From: Variovorax paradoxus
GTDB taxonomy: Bacteria; Pseudomonadota; Gammaproteobacteria; Burkholderiales; Burkholderiaceae_C
NCBI RefSeq assembly: GCF_022009635.1
Contig: NZ_CP091716.1
Span: 3,301,001 to 3,365,000, forward strand
Length of the DNA: 64,000 nt
Direction of reading: 5' to 3'
How positions within the stretch are numbered: position 1 is the first letter of the stretch; each line of letters begins with the position of its first letter. A program made the position numbers and the translations under genes. This document shows, piece by piece, positions 24,955-31,989 of this stretch. Under the pieces are notes generated by a model. That model worked only from the letters and a program-made list of their open reading frames with translations, had not been told where the DNA came from and made no database searches.

Positions 24955-25321
24955 ATGACTGTTCGATTCAAAGGCACCCAGCTTCGGCCCGTGCTCGCCG
25001 AGGCAGCGGCCAACCAGTGCCGCGTCATCCTGGTCAAGGACCAGGGCGTGTATTTCATGGCCGAGCGTGGCGAGAGCCGGCCCGATGGGCGGCGCAAGAC
25101 CATGGCCTACGCCGTGGGCTGCAACCCCGACGTCGATGCGTTCGACGACTGGTGGGAACTGGCGCGCGCCGAGTTCGGCGGCGACGACTTCGGCGAGTTC
25201 TTCGACCTTGCAGGAACGGGTGTTCGCCCACATCCTGCACAGCGAGGACGACCTCGAAGTGTCGGCCACGGCCACGCATCTGTCGATGCAGCCCATGCCC
25301 GCTGCGCCGGCCGGTCACTGA
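24955..25321 (+). pseudogene. DUF3085 gene with a one-base frameshift
   Basis: Starts at ATG 24955 (RBS TTGGAG). Codons to about 25207 give a DUF3085-like protein (VRFKGTQLRPVLAEAAANQC, VILVKDQGVYFM, GGDDFGEFFDL). Continuation (LQERVFAHILHSEDDLEVS and on to the stop at 25321) is in the +1 frame. GACCTTGCAG at 25205-25212 reads as GACCTGCAG with one extra T. Restored, the protein is about 121 aa, normal for the family. Without repair the frame runs on with no homology for 200 codons. It is either a true mutation, a sequencing error or, less likely, programmed shifting. A terminator follows at 25336. Confidence 0.8.
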
Positions 25322-25335
25322 TCGTCCTGCTTCCC

Positions 25336-25360
25336 AGCCCCCTCACAGGGGCTTCTCTTT
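25336..25360 (+). terminator. Rho-independent terminator
   Basis: Stem AGCCCC/GGGGCT, loop CTCACA, then TCTCTTTATTT. Fifteen bp after the restored DUF3085 stop. Confidence 0.7.
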
Positions 25361-25364
25361 ATTT

Positions 25365-25766
25365 GGTGGCGCGGCTCAGGGCCGCATCTCACGCGCTCGT
25401 CTCCAGCCCGACTCGGGCCGCTCACGCCGGCACGGTACCAAGCCGGCGCATCATCGGCGTGGTGATCGTGGGCTGCCCGGTGGCGCGGAACCTCGATGAC
25501 GGCTGGACGCTCGAAGTTACCCGGCTGTGCACCGATGGCACGGCCAACGCCTGCAGCAAGCTCTACGCGGGCCGCCTGCCGCGCGGCACGCGCGTTGGGC
25601 TACACGCGCCTCATCACCTACACGCTGCCGGCCGCGGGCGGCGCCAGCCTGCGGGTGGCCGGCTGGCGCCTGGTCGGACGGTGGCAACTGGAACCGAGCG
25701 CGCCGGCCGCGCCAGGACACCCCCGAGGCGCTGCGCGTGCCCAAGCTGGTGTGGGAGGCGCCGTAG
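25365..25766 (+). pseudogene. XF1762-like protein (GNAT-like), frameshifted remnant
   Basis: Pieces of one small protein are spread over three frames. LRAAS near 25375 may be the N-terminus. RIIGVVIVGCPVARNLDDGW then TLEVTRLCTDGTANACSKLY lies at about 25445-25566 (frame 1). AARALGYTRLITYTLPAAGG then ASLRVAGWRLVG follows in frame 2, and GGNWNRARRPRQ to KLVWEAP, stop 25764-25766, in frame 3. These are in the order of the XF1762 family known from phages and ICEs. At least two frameshifts (near 25568 and 25680), and the part between the N-terminus and RIIGVV is also disrupted. Not expected to be functional. Confidence 0.75.
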
Positions 25767-25853
25767 CGGCGAGGCCTGGCGCTTGCTGCCAATGCGGACA
25801 GCCGCCGGTGCCGATTGCCGCTCGCGCGCGTGCCGGCGTAGCGCCACGCTTGG

Positions 25854-25968
25854 CCCATGTTCCGCTGACTTCGGTCAGCAGCATGCCCGGGCAGTCTCGA
25901 TCTTCAAGACTGCGACGCGGTTCCGACCGCGTTGATCAACCAGTTCGCTCCGGCATCCCTGCGCGAAC
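25854..25968 (+). ncRNA. Repeated structured element, copy C (upstream of DUF3577 gene)
   Basis: Begins CCCATGTTC. P1 GCTGAC/GTCAGC with TTCG loop, then AGCATGCCCGGG, P2 GCAGTC/GACTGC around GATCTTCAA, P3 ACGCGG/CCGCGT, P4 GTTCGC/GCGAAC (25943-25948, 25963-25968) with loop word GCATCCCT shared with copy E. Located 120 bp before the DUF3577 gene. A published RNA motif is named for DUF3577 genes (from memory); this is a candidate member. Confidence 0.75.
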
Positions 25969-26020
25969 GGCCATCGGTTCTCCCGATGGTGATGCCACCC
26001 AAGCTGTTCCTTCAACCCAT

Positions 26021-26066
26021 GCGGGGGTTCCACACCTTCCCCGCCTTGGGTCGGGTGTGTCTCCGC
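26021..26066 (+). promoter_or_regulatory. Leader hairpin before the DUF3577 gene
   Basis: Two-part stem GCGG...CACACC/GGTGTG...CCGC (26021-26024, 26031-26036, 26054-26059, 26063-26066), enclosing CCCCGCC. Ends 24 bp before the start codon. Confidence 0.5.
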
Positions 26067-26090
26067 CTCTTTGTTCTCAGGAGATTCACC

Positions 26091-26645
26091 ATGACCACTT
26101 CCACCGACAAGTCCTACTTCGACCTGCACATCACCGGACTCGGGTATCTCAATCGCATCCGCGAAGTGAAGCCCAAGAAAGGCGATGCGTTCCTGGCCTG
26201 CGACATCGCGGCGCTCAACGGCCCCAGCGATGACGTTGCCTACGTGCGTTTCGACACGCGCGTCTCGGGCTCCGAAGCGCAACACCTGGTGCGCCGCTGC
26301 ATCCAAGCGGTCGATGCCGAAAAGAAAGTGATGATCGGCTTCCGCCTGGGCGACCTGTGGACCGACACCTTCACCTACTCCAAGGGCAAGCGTGCCGGCG
26401 AGCAGGGGGTGAGCCTCAAGGCCCGCCTGCTGTTCGTCAGTTGGATCAAGGTCGACGGCAAGCTCGTCTACAAGGCCGAGCCCAAGCCGACCGACGCCGA
26501 CGACCGCGACACGCGCAACACGGATGTCCCCGCGACTTCCGCCGAGCCGCAAGCCGCTGCGTCCGAGCCTGCCAGGCACGCCGCCGAAGCTGCCGATGAA
26601 GCCACTGCCGATGCCCCCGCATTGGAAGTTGCCGAGTCGTTCTGA
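26091..26645 (+). CDS. STY4534-family ICE replication protein (DUF3577)
   Basis: 184 aa from ATG 26091 with CAGGAG upstream; upstream in-frame codons belong to the leader. Conserved core: YFDLHITGLGYLNRIREVKP, GDAFLACDIAALNGPSDDVA, FDTRVSGSEAQHLVRRC, MIGFRLGDLWTDTFTY, LLFVSWIKVDGKLVY; this looks like an OB-fold ssDNA-binding protein. A 50-residue acidic Ala-rich tail follows. Grouped by homology to SPI-7 STY4534 with replication functions. Preceded by RNA-like element C and followed by a terminator. Confidence 0.85.
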   Translation: MTTSTDKSYFDLHITGLGYLNRIREVKPKKGDAFLACDIAALNGPSDDVAYVRFDTRVSGSEAQHLVRRCIQAVDAEKKVMIGFRLGDLWTDTFTYSKGKRAGEQGVSLKARLLFVSWIKVDGKLVYKAEPKPTDADDRDTRNTDVPATSAEPQAAASEPARHAAEAADEATADAPALEVAESF

Positions 26646-26649
26646 TCCG

Positions 26650-26684
26650 CAAGGCCCCGCTCCCTGGGGCCTTGTCTTCTTCCC
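26650..26684 (+). terminator. Rho-independent terminator
   Basis: Nine-bp stem CAAGGCCCC/GGGGCCTTG (26650-26658, 26666-26674) followed by TCTTCTTCC, 5 bp after the DUF3577 stop. Confidence 0.8.
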
Positions 26685-26757
26685 ACTCGCGTGCGCATGC
26701 GCGCCGTCGCCATGACGGCCGTGTGCGTGATCGCAGCTTCGTCCGCAGGAGTTCTTC

Positions 26758-27387
26758 ATGATCAACATTCCCGGCCAACTGGCCATCAAGACCATCCACG
26801 GCCGCAACGGCGACTTCAACGTCGGCCGCCTCGCGACCTCCATCGGCGAGTTCGTCGTGAAGAACGCCGAACTCGACCAGTACGCCGAAGGCAAGTACGA
26901 GGGCGATTTCGCCATCGCGGAGATTCGCCCGTCCACGTACACCGCCAACGGCCGCATGGTCATCGAGATCCGCGCCCTCTTGGGCGGGATGACCTTGTCC
27001 AACATCGATGCCCTGAGCCGCGACGACGCCCGCCGGCTGAGTCCGCAGGAAGTCGATCCAATCGACGAGGAAGCGCAGACCGCCACGCCGACGCCGACGA
27101 CCGCCCCCAAGGCGGCCGGCCGGAAGAAGGCACGCAGTTCGCGCGACCCGCTGGTCGATACCACGCCGTTCGGCAGCGAACCGGCTGCTGCGTCTGCCGA
27201 AGCTTCGGCCCATGCCGAAGACGACGGCGACGCGGTGCTGTTCGGTGCGCTCTGGCCGCTGGGCGATGTCGTCAAGCTCGATGCCACCGTGGATCGGCGC
27301 GTGCTGCGTCAGCAGCGCGACCGCCTCGGCGACCTGGGCTACGAGTTCGCTCCGCTGTCCCAGGACTGGCATCTCGCCAGGGTCTGA
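26758..27387 (+). CDS. DUF3275 family ICE protein
   Basis: 209 aa from ATG 26758 (RBS GCAGGAG). Family signature: PGQLAIKTIHGRNGDFNVGR, IGEFVVKNAELDQYAEGKYE, GDFAIAEIRPSTYTANGRMV. The middle is a Thr/Pro/Lys-rich linker and the C-terminal 50 residues (LFGALWPLGDVVKLDATVDR) form a second small domain. Cytosolic. Function unknown; conserved next to DUF3577 in this ICE class. Confidence 0.85.
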   Translation: MINIPGQLAIKTIHGRNGDFNVGRLATSIGEFVVKNAELDQYAEGKYEGDFAIAEIRPSTYTANGRMVIEIRALLGGMTLSNIDALSRDDARRLSPQEVDPIDEEAQTATPTPTTAPKAAGRKKARSSRDPLVDTTPFGSEPAAASAEASAHAEDDGDAVLFGALWPLGDVVKLDATVDRRVLRQQRDRLGDLGYEFAPLSQDWHLARV

Positions 27388-27427
27388 TCCGACCGCCGTA
27401 CCTCGCCGCGTTCTGCGGCTTTCACCA

Positions 27428-27453
27428 CCCGCCGGGGTTCCTTCCCCGGCGGG
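27428..27453 (+). promoter_or_regulatory. Leader hairpin before 27487 gene
   Basis: Ten-bp perfect stem CCCGCCGGGG/CCCCGGCGGG with loop TTCCTT, after TTCACCA. Same plan as the leader at 23012. May also end the DUF3275 transcript, but no T-run follows. Confidence 0.55.
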
Positions 27454-27486
27454 AGGACTCCGGCCCTTTCTCACAGGAGTCATTCC

Positions 27487-27879
27487 ATGGGCTGGACATT
27501 CGTTCGTTTGACGCGCGATCAGTTGATCCGCGAGCTGACCGCAACAGAGGAAACCGAGCGGTCGCGCAATGAGGTCATCGACCACACGCTGGTCGGCAAC
27601 GTGCTGTGGACGGTGGTGCGTGTCACCGCCAAGCAGGCCGGCGTCCTGGGTCTCGCACCCGGAGAGTCGGCCACCTTGATCGGCTGCCATCTGCTGGAAA
27701 GCGAAGGCCGCGAGTGGGGCTACAAGTCCCTGGTCGAGGCCGAGCACCCGTACTACTACTCGTGCCCGCTGCGCTATCTCGACATGGCGCCGCAGCGGTG
27801 CGCCACCTGGCGCGCACTGGTGCATGCCTTCCACCAGCAGCGACCGACCAGCGCGGGCGGCGATGCAGCCACCGAGTGA
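27487..27879 (+). CDS. Conserved ICE protein of unknown function
   Basis: 130 aa from ATG 27487. Begins MGWTFVRLTRDQLIREL and contains HTLVGNVLWTVVRVT and EWGYKSLVEAEHPYYYSCPL; the plan (MGWTF start, GYK, CP..YLD end) resembles a widespread small family sometimes listed as DUF6927, not certain. Beta-rich, cytosolic. Seven bp before the next gene, likely co-transcribed with it. Confidence 0.65.
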   Translation: MGWTFVRLTRDQLIRELTATEETERSRNEVIDHTLVGNVLWTVVRVTAKQAGVLGLAPGESATLIGCHLLESEGREWGYKSLVEAEHPYYYSCPLRYLDMAPQRCATWRALVHAFHQQRPTSAGGDAATE

Positions 27880-27886
27880 GGCGCAC

Positions 27887-28153
27887 ATGGACACCATCCT
27901 GTCGTCCTTGCCGCCCGAGCTGCTTCGCTTCGTCGAAGACCAGTTGGCCAACAACGAGGCTTCCGACGACGAGCTGCACGAGCACTTCATCGCCAACGGC
28001 CTGGGCGAAGATCAGGCGTGGCAGGCACTGACCTACCGCGCGCTGTACCTGCGCCACGTCTTCCTCGAAGGCTTCACGCCGATCCTCAAAGGTCACGAGG
28101 CGCTGTGCTTCGACCCGCACAGCCGCGGCTGGGAGCCGGTTCCGCCCCCATAG
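27887..28153 (+). CDS. Small conserved ICE protein of unknown function
   Basis: 88 aa from ATG 27887 (GAGGCGCAC upstream). Acidic helical protein: LPPELLRFVEDQLANNEASD then DELHEHFIANGLGEDQA, ending DPHSRGWEPVPPP. No domain recognised. Pairs with the gene 7 bp upstream; a terminator follows at 28195. Confidence 0.6.
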   Translation: MDTILSSLPPELLRFVEDQLANNEASDDELHEHFIANGLGEDQAWQALTYRALYLRHVFLEGFTPILKGHEALCFDPHSRGWEPVPPP

Positions 28154-28194
28154 GCCGGCCCTTCCACGGCCCGCTTCTTCATTCCTTTCACCAG

Positions 28195-28220
28195 GCCCTG
28201 TTCAGCAGGGCTTTTCTTCG
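28195..28220 (+). terminator. Rho-independent terminator
   Basis: Stem GCCCTG/CAGGGC with loop TTCAG, followed by TTTTCTTC. 41 bp after the stop. Confidence 0.75.
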
Positions 28221-28290
28221 TCCCACGCAATCGCGCGCATCCGGCCTCGGCCGCTGGATGCCGATTGCTCCATTCCGCAAGGAGATCGTC

Positions 28291-29118
28291 ATGCAACTCG
28301 CATCCCGCTTTGCCTCTCGTTCCCCGGTGCTGCGCGCCGACCATCCGCTGTCGGACGATCAGATTCGCACCGTGGCCCCGTCCATCTTCGCGGACACCCC
28401 GCACGAAAGCCGCTCCGAACGGTACAGCTACATCCCCACGGCGGCTGTGCTGACCGAACTGCGCAAGGAAGGCTTCCAGCCGTTCATGGTGTGCCAGACT
28501 CGCGTGCGACACGAGGATCGCCGCGACTACACCAAGCACATGCTGCGCCTTCGCCACGCCAGCCAGATCAACGGCGCCGAGGCGAACGAGATCATCCTGC
28601 TCAACTCGCACGACGGCAGCAGCAGCTACCAGATGCTCGCGGGCATGTTCAGATTCGCCTGCCACAACGGCCTGGTCTGCGGCGACACCTTTGCCGACGT
28701 GCGCGTGCCCCACAAGGGCAGCGTCACCGATCACGTGATCGAAGGCGCCTACGAGGTGCTGCACGGCTTCGAGCGCGTGCAGGATTCGCGCGACGCCATG
28801 CGGGTCATCACGCTGGACGACGGCGAGGCCGAGGTCTTCGCCAGATCGGCGCTGACCTTGAAGTACGACGATTCGGGCAAGGCCCTGCCCATCACGGAGA
28901 CCCAGATCCTGCGGCCCCGTCGTCACGACGACAACCGCGCCGATCTGTGGTCGGTCTTCAACCGGGTCCAGGAGAACCTGGTCAAGGGCGGCCTGACCGG
29001 CCGTGCCGCCAGCGGGCGGCAGCAACGCACGCGACCCGTCCAGGGCATCGACCAGAACGTCCGGCTCAACCGGGCGCTGTGGCTGCTCGCGGATGGCCTG
29101 CGTCAGCTCAAAGCCTGA
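28291..29118 (+). CDS. DUF932 family protein
   Basis: 275 aa from ATG 28291 (GCAAGGAG upstream; upstream in-frame codons cross the terminator). DUF932/YfjQ-like signature: SERYSYIPTAAVLTELRKEG, NGAEANEIILLNSHDGSSSY, FRFACHNGLVCGDTFADVRV, ending in a helical VRLNRALWLLADGLRQL. Widespread on plasmids and ICEs; biochemical role unproven, may act in DNA maintenance or anti-restriction. Stand-alone unit. Confidence 0.85.
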   Translation: MQLASRFASRSPVLRADHPLSDDQIRTVAPSIFADTPHESRSERYSYIPTAAVLTELRKEGFQPFMVCQTRVRHEDRRDYTKHMLRLRHASQINGAEANEIILLNSHDGSSSYQMLAGMFRFACHNGLVCGDTFADVRVPHKGSVTDHVIEGAYEVLHGFERVQDSRDAMRVITLDDGEAEVFARSALTLKYDDSGKALPITETQILRPRRHDDNRADLWSVFNRVQENLVKGGLTGRAASGRQQRTRPVQGIDQNVRLNRALWLLADGLRQLKA

Positions 29119-29303
29119 CCCACAAGCGGATCGTGCCCATCGCGGCATGGTCCGCTTTTCTCTTGCTGGCGCTGTGCTGCCAGCGCACCACGTTCAATTT
29201 GGTTCGGTGCACCCCTAGTGCGGCAATTCGCTGCCGCCGCGAAAATTGAGGTCCGACTGCATACCTCCCTGGCTTTTCCTCACTGAGCCAAGCAGTCGTC
29301 TTT

Positions 29304-29336
29304 GCCGCCTCGGTGTTCCCGAGGCGGCTTTCTTTT
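29304..29336 (+). terminator. Rho-independent terminator
   Basis: Ten-bp perfect stem GCCGCCTCGG/CCGAGGCGGC, loop TGTTC, followed by TTTCTTTT. The strongest terminator of the array, placed 186 bp after DUF932 inside a 510-bp gap; 29119-29303 itself shows only a weak CTGGC/GCCAG hairpin. Confidence 0.8.
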
Positions 29337-29448
29337 GTGGCGGTCCTTCCGCCTTCCGCCATTGCAGGCGATGCGCCAAGGCAAACAGGGTTGCGCGCCG
29401 GGTCGGTTTTCCGCTCCTGCTGTCTGCGCAATTTGGCGCAGGCTATGG

Positions 29449-29523
29449 CCCATGTCCGTCGGCGCTGCCGACAACATGCCCAGGTAGCCCAGACCTTCAA
29501 GGCTACGGTGCGTTGCGACGCAC
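29449..29523 (+). ncRNA. Repeated structured element, copy D
   Basis: Begins CCCATGTCC. P1 GTCGGC/GCCGAC (29458-29472), then AACATGCCCAGG, P2 GTAGCC/GGCTAC (29484-29506) around AGACCTTCAA, P3 GTGCGT/ACGCAC (29508-29523). Every stem differs from copies A-C yet keeps pairing. 106 bp upstream of the 29629 gene, after the strong terminator. Confidence 0.7.
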
Positions 29524-29628
29524 GGTCTGATTCTTCGCCACGACGCTCACCGCGTTTTCTTCCATCCCCCTGGGGCAGTGACTGCCCTCGCGGGCGGTGC
29601 TGTCTCCGCTCACTTCGAGGGCATCACC

Positions 29629-30285
29629 ATGCCTGCACCTTCTTCCTCCAAGACGCTCTATCGCATCGACGAATGCCCCGACCTGATGGCCGATGGCTGC
29701 GTCGGTGACGAGAACGGCAACCTGGTCTTCATCTCTGTCTGGGCGCGCGACACCGCCGTCCAGGAATTTCTGGCCCGCATCACCCTGGGCCGGGACGAAC
29801 AGGGACTGGATCAGTTCCACGTCATCACCGAGCAGGGCGCGAGCATCCCGGTCTTCGTCGGCAACGCCGAGAACCTGGAAAAGCGCAGCGCGCGCGCCTA
29901 TCGGCGCACGCTGTTCGGCTCGCTGACCAACATCTGGCTGTTCGATCGGCGCTGCGTCAAGCCCGACAAGGCCAACGCCAGCGCGCTGGCGCTCCTGCCT
30001 CGCGATTCCTCTCACCGGCTCGAACGGCTGTGGAAGCTGGTGCGGGATACCTGCCCGCTGCCGCTTCTCGATCCCTGGCGCGATGTCGTGCTGGACCTGC
30101 TGCAGGCGAAGTCGATGCTGACGCGCCTGCCGCTTGCCCTCGGGCCTCTGGAAGGCCATCGGCTCGCCATCGACGTGCCCGTGCTGACCCAGGTGCTGGG
30201 CGGCCTGATCCGCAGCGGGGCGCTCGTCGCCGACACGCCCGCCAGCCGCATCCTCTCGGCACGACCGCTCGAAGCGGTGGCTTGA
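29629..30285 (+). CDS. Conserved ICE protein of unknown function
   Basis: 218 aa from ATG 29629. Alpha/beta N-terminal half (LYRIDECPDLMADGCVGDEN, LVFISVWARDTAVQEFLARI) and helical C-terminal half (RLERLWKLVRDTCPLPLLDP). No signal peptide, membrane segment or motif that I can name. Preceded by RNA-like element D. Confidence 0.65.
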   Translation: MPAPSSSKTLYRIDECPDLMADGCVGDENGNLVFISVWARDTAVQEFLARITLGRDEQGLDQFHVITEQGASIPVFVGNAENLEKRSARAYRRTLFGSLTNIWLFDRRCVKPDKANASALALLPRDSSHRLERLWKLVRDTCPLPLLDPWRDVVLDLLQAKSMLTRLPLALGPLEGHRLAIDVPVLTQVLGGLIRSGALVADTPASRILSARPLEAVA

Positions 30286-30297
30286 GGTTCTCTCACC

Positions 30298-30320
30298 GGA
30301 CATGCACGCCCCGCGTGTCC
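30298..30320 (+). promoter_or_regulatory. Leader hairpin before the methyltransferase gene
   Basis: Stem GGACATG/CGTGTCC (one G-U pair), loop CACGCCCCG; starts with the same GGACATG word as leaders at 22467 and 24022. Ends 36 bp before the start codon. Confidence 0.5.
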
Positions 30321-30355
30321 GCCCCCTTCAATTCATCTACTGCCAGGAGATTCCC

Positions 30356-31471
30356 ATGGCCCTCATGTTCCCGCGGCTCGCCCGCAACTTCGTCAAGAAC
30401 GGGTACTTCCCCACGGATGAACCCACGCTCGAAAGAGCACTCGCCGCACTGGCGCCCGCCGAATCATCGAACGGGCCGATGTGCATCCTCGATCCCTGCG
30501 CCGGCGAAGGCGTGGCGATCGCCGAAGCCGCACACGCCCTCGGGCGTGAGCAAGTCCAGGCCTTCGCCGTCGAGTACGACGCCGAGCGTGCACGCCATGC
30601 CCGGCAACTGGTCGATCGCTGCATCCACGGCGACCTGATGGACACGCTGATCAGCCGGCAGAGCTTCGGCCTGCTGTGGCTCAACCCGCCGTATGGCGAC
30701 TTGTCCAAGGATGCCAACGGCAACGTCGGCTACCAGGGCCAGGGCCGCGCCCGGCTGGAAAAGCTGTTCTATCAGCGTGCGCTGCCGTTGCTGCAATACG
30801 GCGGCGTGCTGATCTACATCGTGCCGCACTACGTGCTCGATGCCGAGCTGGTCGGATGGCTGACCCGGCACTTCGCCGAACTGCGCATCTACCGCGCGGT
30901 GGACACGCAGTTCCGGCAGGTCGTGATCTTCGGTCGCCGGGTTCGCCAGCGCGACCAGGCATCGGATGCGGTCAAAGCCACGCGCGCGCTGCTGCTGCAG
31001 ATAGGTCTTGGCGACGCCGAAGCGGAGGAACTGCCAGTCGAATGGCCGTTCCTGCCGTACACGGTGCCCGCCACCGCCGAGCCGGAGCACTTCTACCGCG
31101 TGACGATGGAGCCCGAGCAGTTCGCCGAGGAAGTCGGCCGGCTGCAAGGACTCTGGCCGACGCTCGACACGCACCTGGGTGCCGCGCAGCAGTCGCTGCG
31201 GCCTCCGGCGCGAGGGTTGTCGCATTGGCATCTCGCCTTGGCGCTCGCCGCGGGTGCGATCTCCGGCGTGGTGAAGTCCAAGACGGGCCGTGTGCTCGTC
31301 GTCAAGGGCGACACGCACAAGGAGAAGACCTTGCACACCGAGTACACCGAGCGCGACGACGGCACCGTGGCCGAAACGCGCATCCTGACCGACAGGTTCG
31401 TGCCGGTCATCCGCGCCTGGGACATGACACCGGGCTCGTTGACCTGCGGTGAGGTGCTGACCATCCGCTGA
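30356..31471 (+). CDS. N6-adenine-type DNA methyltransferase-like protein (DUF6094-like)
   Basis: 371 aa from ATG 30356 with CAGGAG upstream. Rossmann SAM-binding motif DPCAGEG near residues 45-51 and catalytic-type motif NPPYGD near 110 place it among gamma-like N6-adenine or N4-cytosine methylases. The C-terminal 150 residues form a separate domain (SHWHLALALAAGAISGVVKS, GRVLVVKGDTHKEK). No restriction endonuclease partner nearby; a SNF2-like helicase is two genes downstream. Could modify the element's own DNA to avoid host restriction. Fold firm, target unknown. Confidence 0.75.
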   Translation: MALMFPRLARNFVKNGYFPTDEPTLERALAALAPAESSNGPMCILDPCAGEGVAIAEAAHALGREQVQAFAVEYDAERARHARQLVDRCIHGDLMDTLISRQSFGLLWLNPPYGDLSKDANGNVGYQGQGRARLEKLFYQRALPLLQYGGVLIYIVPHYVLDAELVGWLTRHFAELRIYRAVDTQFRQVVIFGRRVRQRDQASDAVKATRALLLQIGLGDAEAEELPVEWPFLPYTVPATAEPEHFYRVTMEPEQFAEEVGRLQGLWPTLDTHLGAAQQSLRPPARGLSHWHLALALAAGAISGVVKSKTGRVLVVKGDTHKEKTLHTEYTERDDGTVAETRILTDRFVPVIRAWDMTPGSLTCGEVLTIR

Positions 31472-31481
31472 TCGCTGTTCC

Positions 31482-31506
31482 CTGACGGTTCGCCGTCATT
31501 TCATCC
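31482..31506 (+). terminator. Rho-independent terminator (weak)
   Basis: Six-bp stem TGACGG/CCGTCA with TTCG tetraloop followed by TTTCATCC, 11 bp after the methyltransferase stop. Confidence 0.6.
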
Positions 31507-31525
31507 ACCACTCACCCACCCAACG

Positions 31526-31557
31526 GGGCCATGTCACCCCGCGGGGTGCCGTGGCCC
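31526..31557 (+). promoter_or_regulatory. Leader hairpin before 31582 gene
   Basis: Outer stem GGGCCA/TGGCCC and inner hairpin CACCCC/GGGGTG (loop GC). Ends 25 bp before the start codon, RBS GAAGGAG in between. Confidence 0.55.
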
Positions 31558-31581
31558 TCTTTCATCCGAAGGAGAAACACC

Positions 31582-31887
31582 ATGGCACTCGCAGTTCTCA
31601 ACGTGGCGTCGCAAGCACGCTTTGCCCCCGGGCACCTGGTCATGACCTGCGGCATCGATGCGCTGGTCCAGCAAGGCCGGCTCAATCCGGCGCCGTACCT
31701 GTGCCGCCATCTCAGCGGCGATTGGGGCGACCTCGACGACAGCGACCGGCGGCAGAACGACGCCGCGCTGCGCTCCGGCGAGGATCGGCTGTTCTCGTCC
31801 TACCAGGTCGCGCCTGACCTGAAGCTTTGGATCATCACCGAATGGGATCGCAGCGTGACCACGCTGCTGCTGCCCAGCGAATACTGA
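31582..31887 (+). CDS. Small conserved ICE protein of unknown function
   Basis: 101 aa from ATG 31582. Sequence MALAVLNVASQARFAPGHLV, then a central RHLSGDWGDLDDSDRRQNDA and WIITEWDRSVTTLLLPSEY: a small soluble beta-rich protein common in ICEs and plasmids upstream of helicase or methylase genes. Role unknown. Own leader hairpin; next gene 103 bp downstream. Confidence 0.65.
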   Translation: MALAVLNVASQARFAPGHLVMTCGIDALVQQGRLNPAPYLCRHLSGDWGDLDDSDRRQNDAALRSGEDRLFSSYQVAPDLKLWIITEWDRSVTTLLLPSEY

Positions 31888-31931
31888 TCTTCATCCACCG
31901 CGGCCACGTGCCGTTCTTCTCTTCCCACACC

Positions 31932-31970
31932 GGGGCATGCCATCGCCCCGCAGGGGGAGGTGCATGCCCC
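31932..31970 (+). promoter_or_regulatory. Leader hairpin before the helicase gene
   Basis: Outer stem GGGGCATGC/GCATGCCCC (9 bp perfect) enclosing an inner CCCC/GGGG hairpin; same plan as 31526. Ends 20 bp before the start codon, followed by ATTTCATTGGAG. Confidence 0.6.
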
Positions 31971-31989
31971 ATTTCATTGGAGCATCACC

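Noticed and set aside
24940..25935. A continuous 331-codon frame through DUF3085 and beyond
   Set aside because: Only the first 85 codons show family similarity; the rest crosses a terminator and runs out of frame through the remnant of another gene. Better explained by a frameshift.
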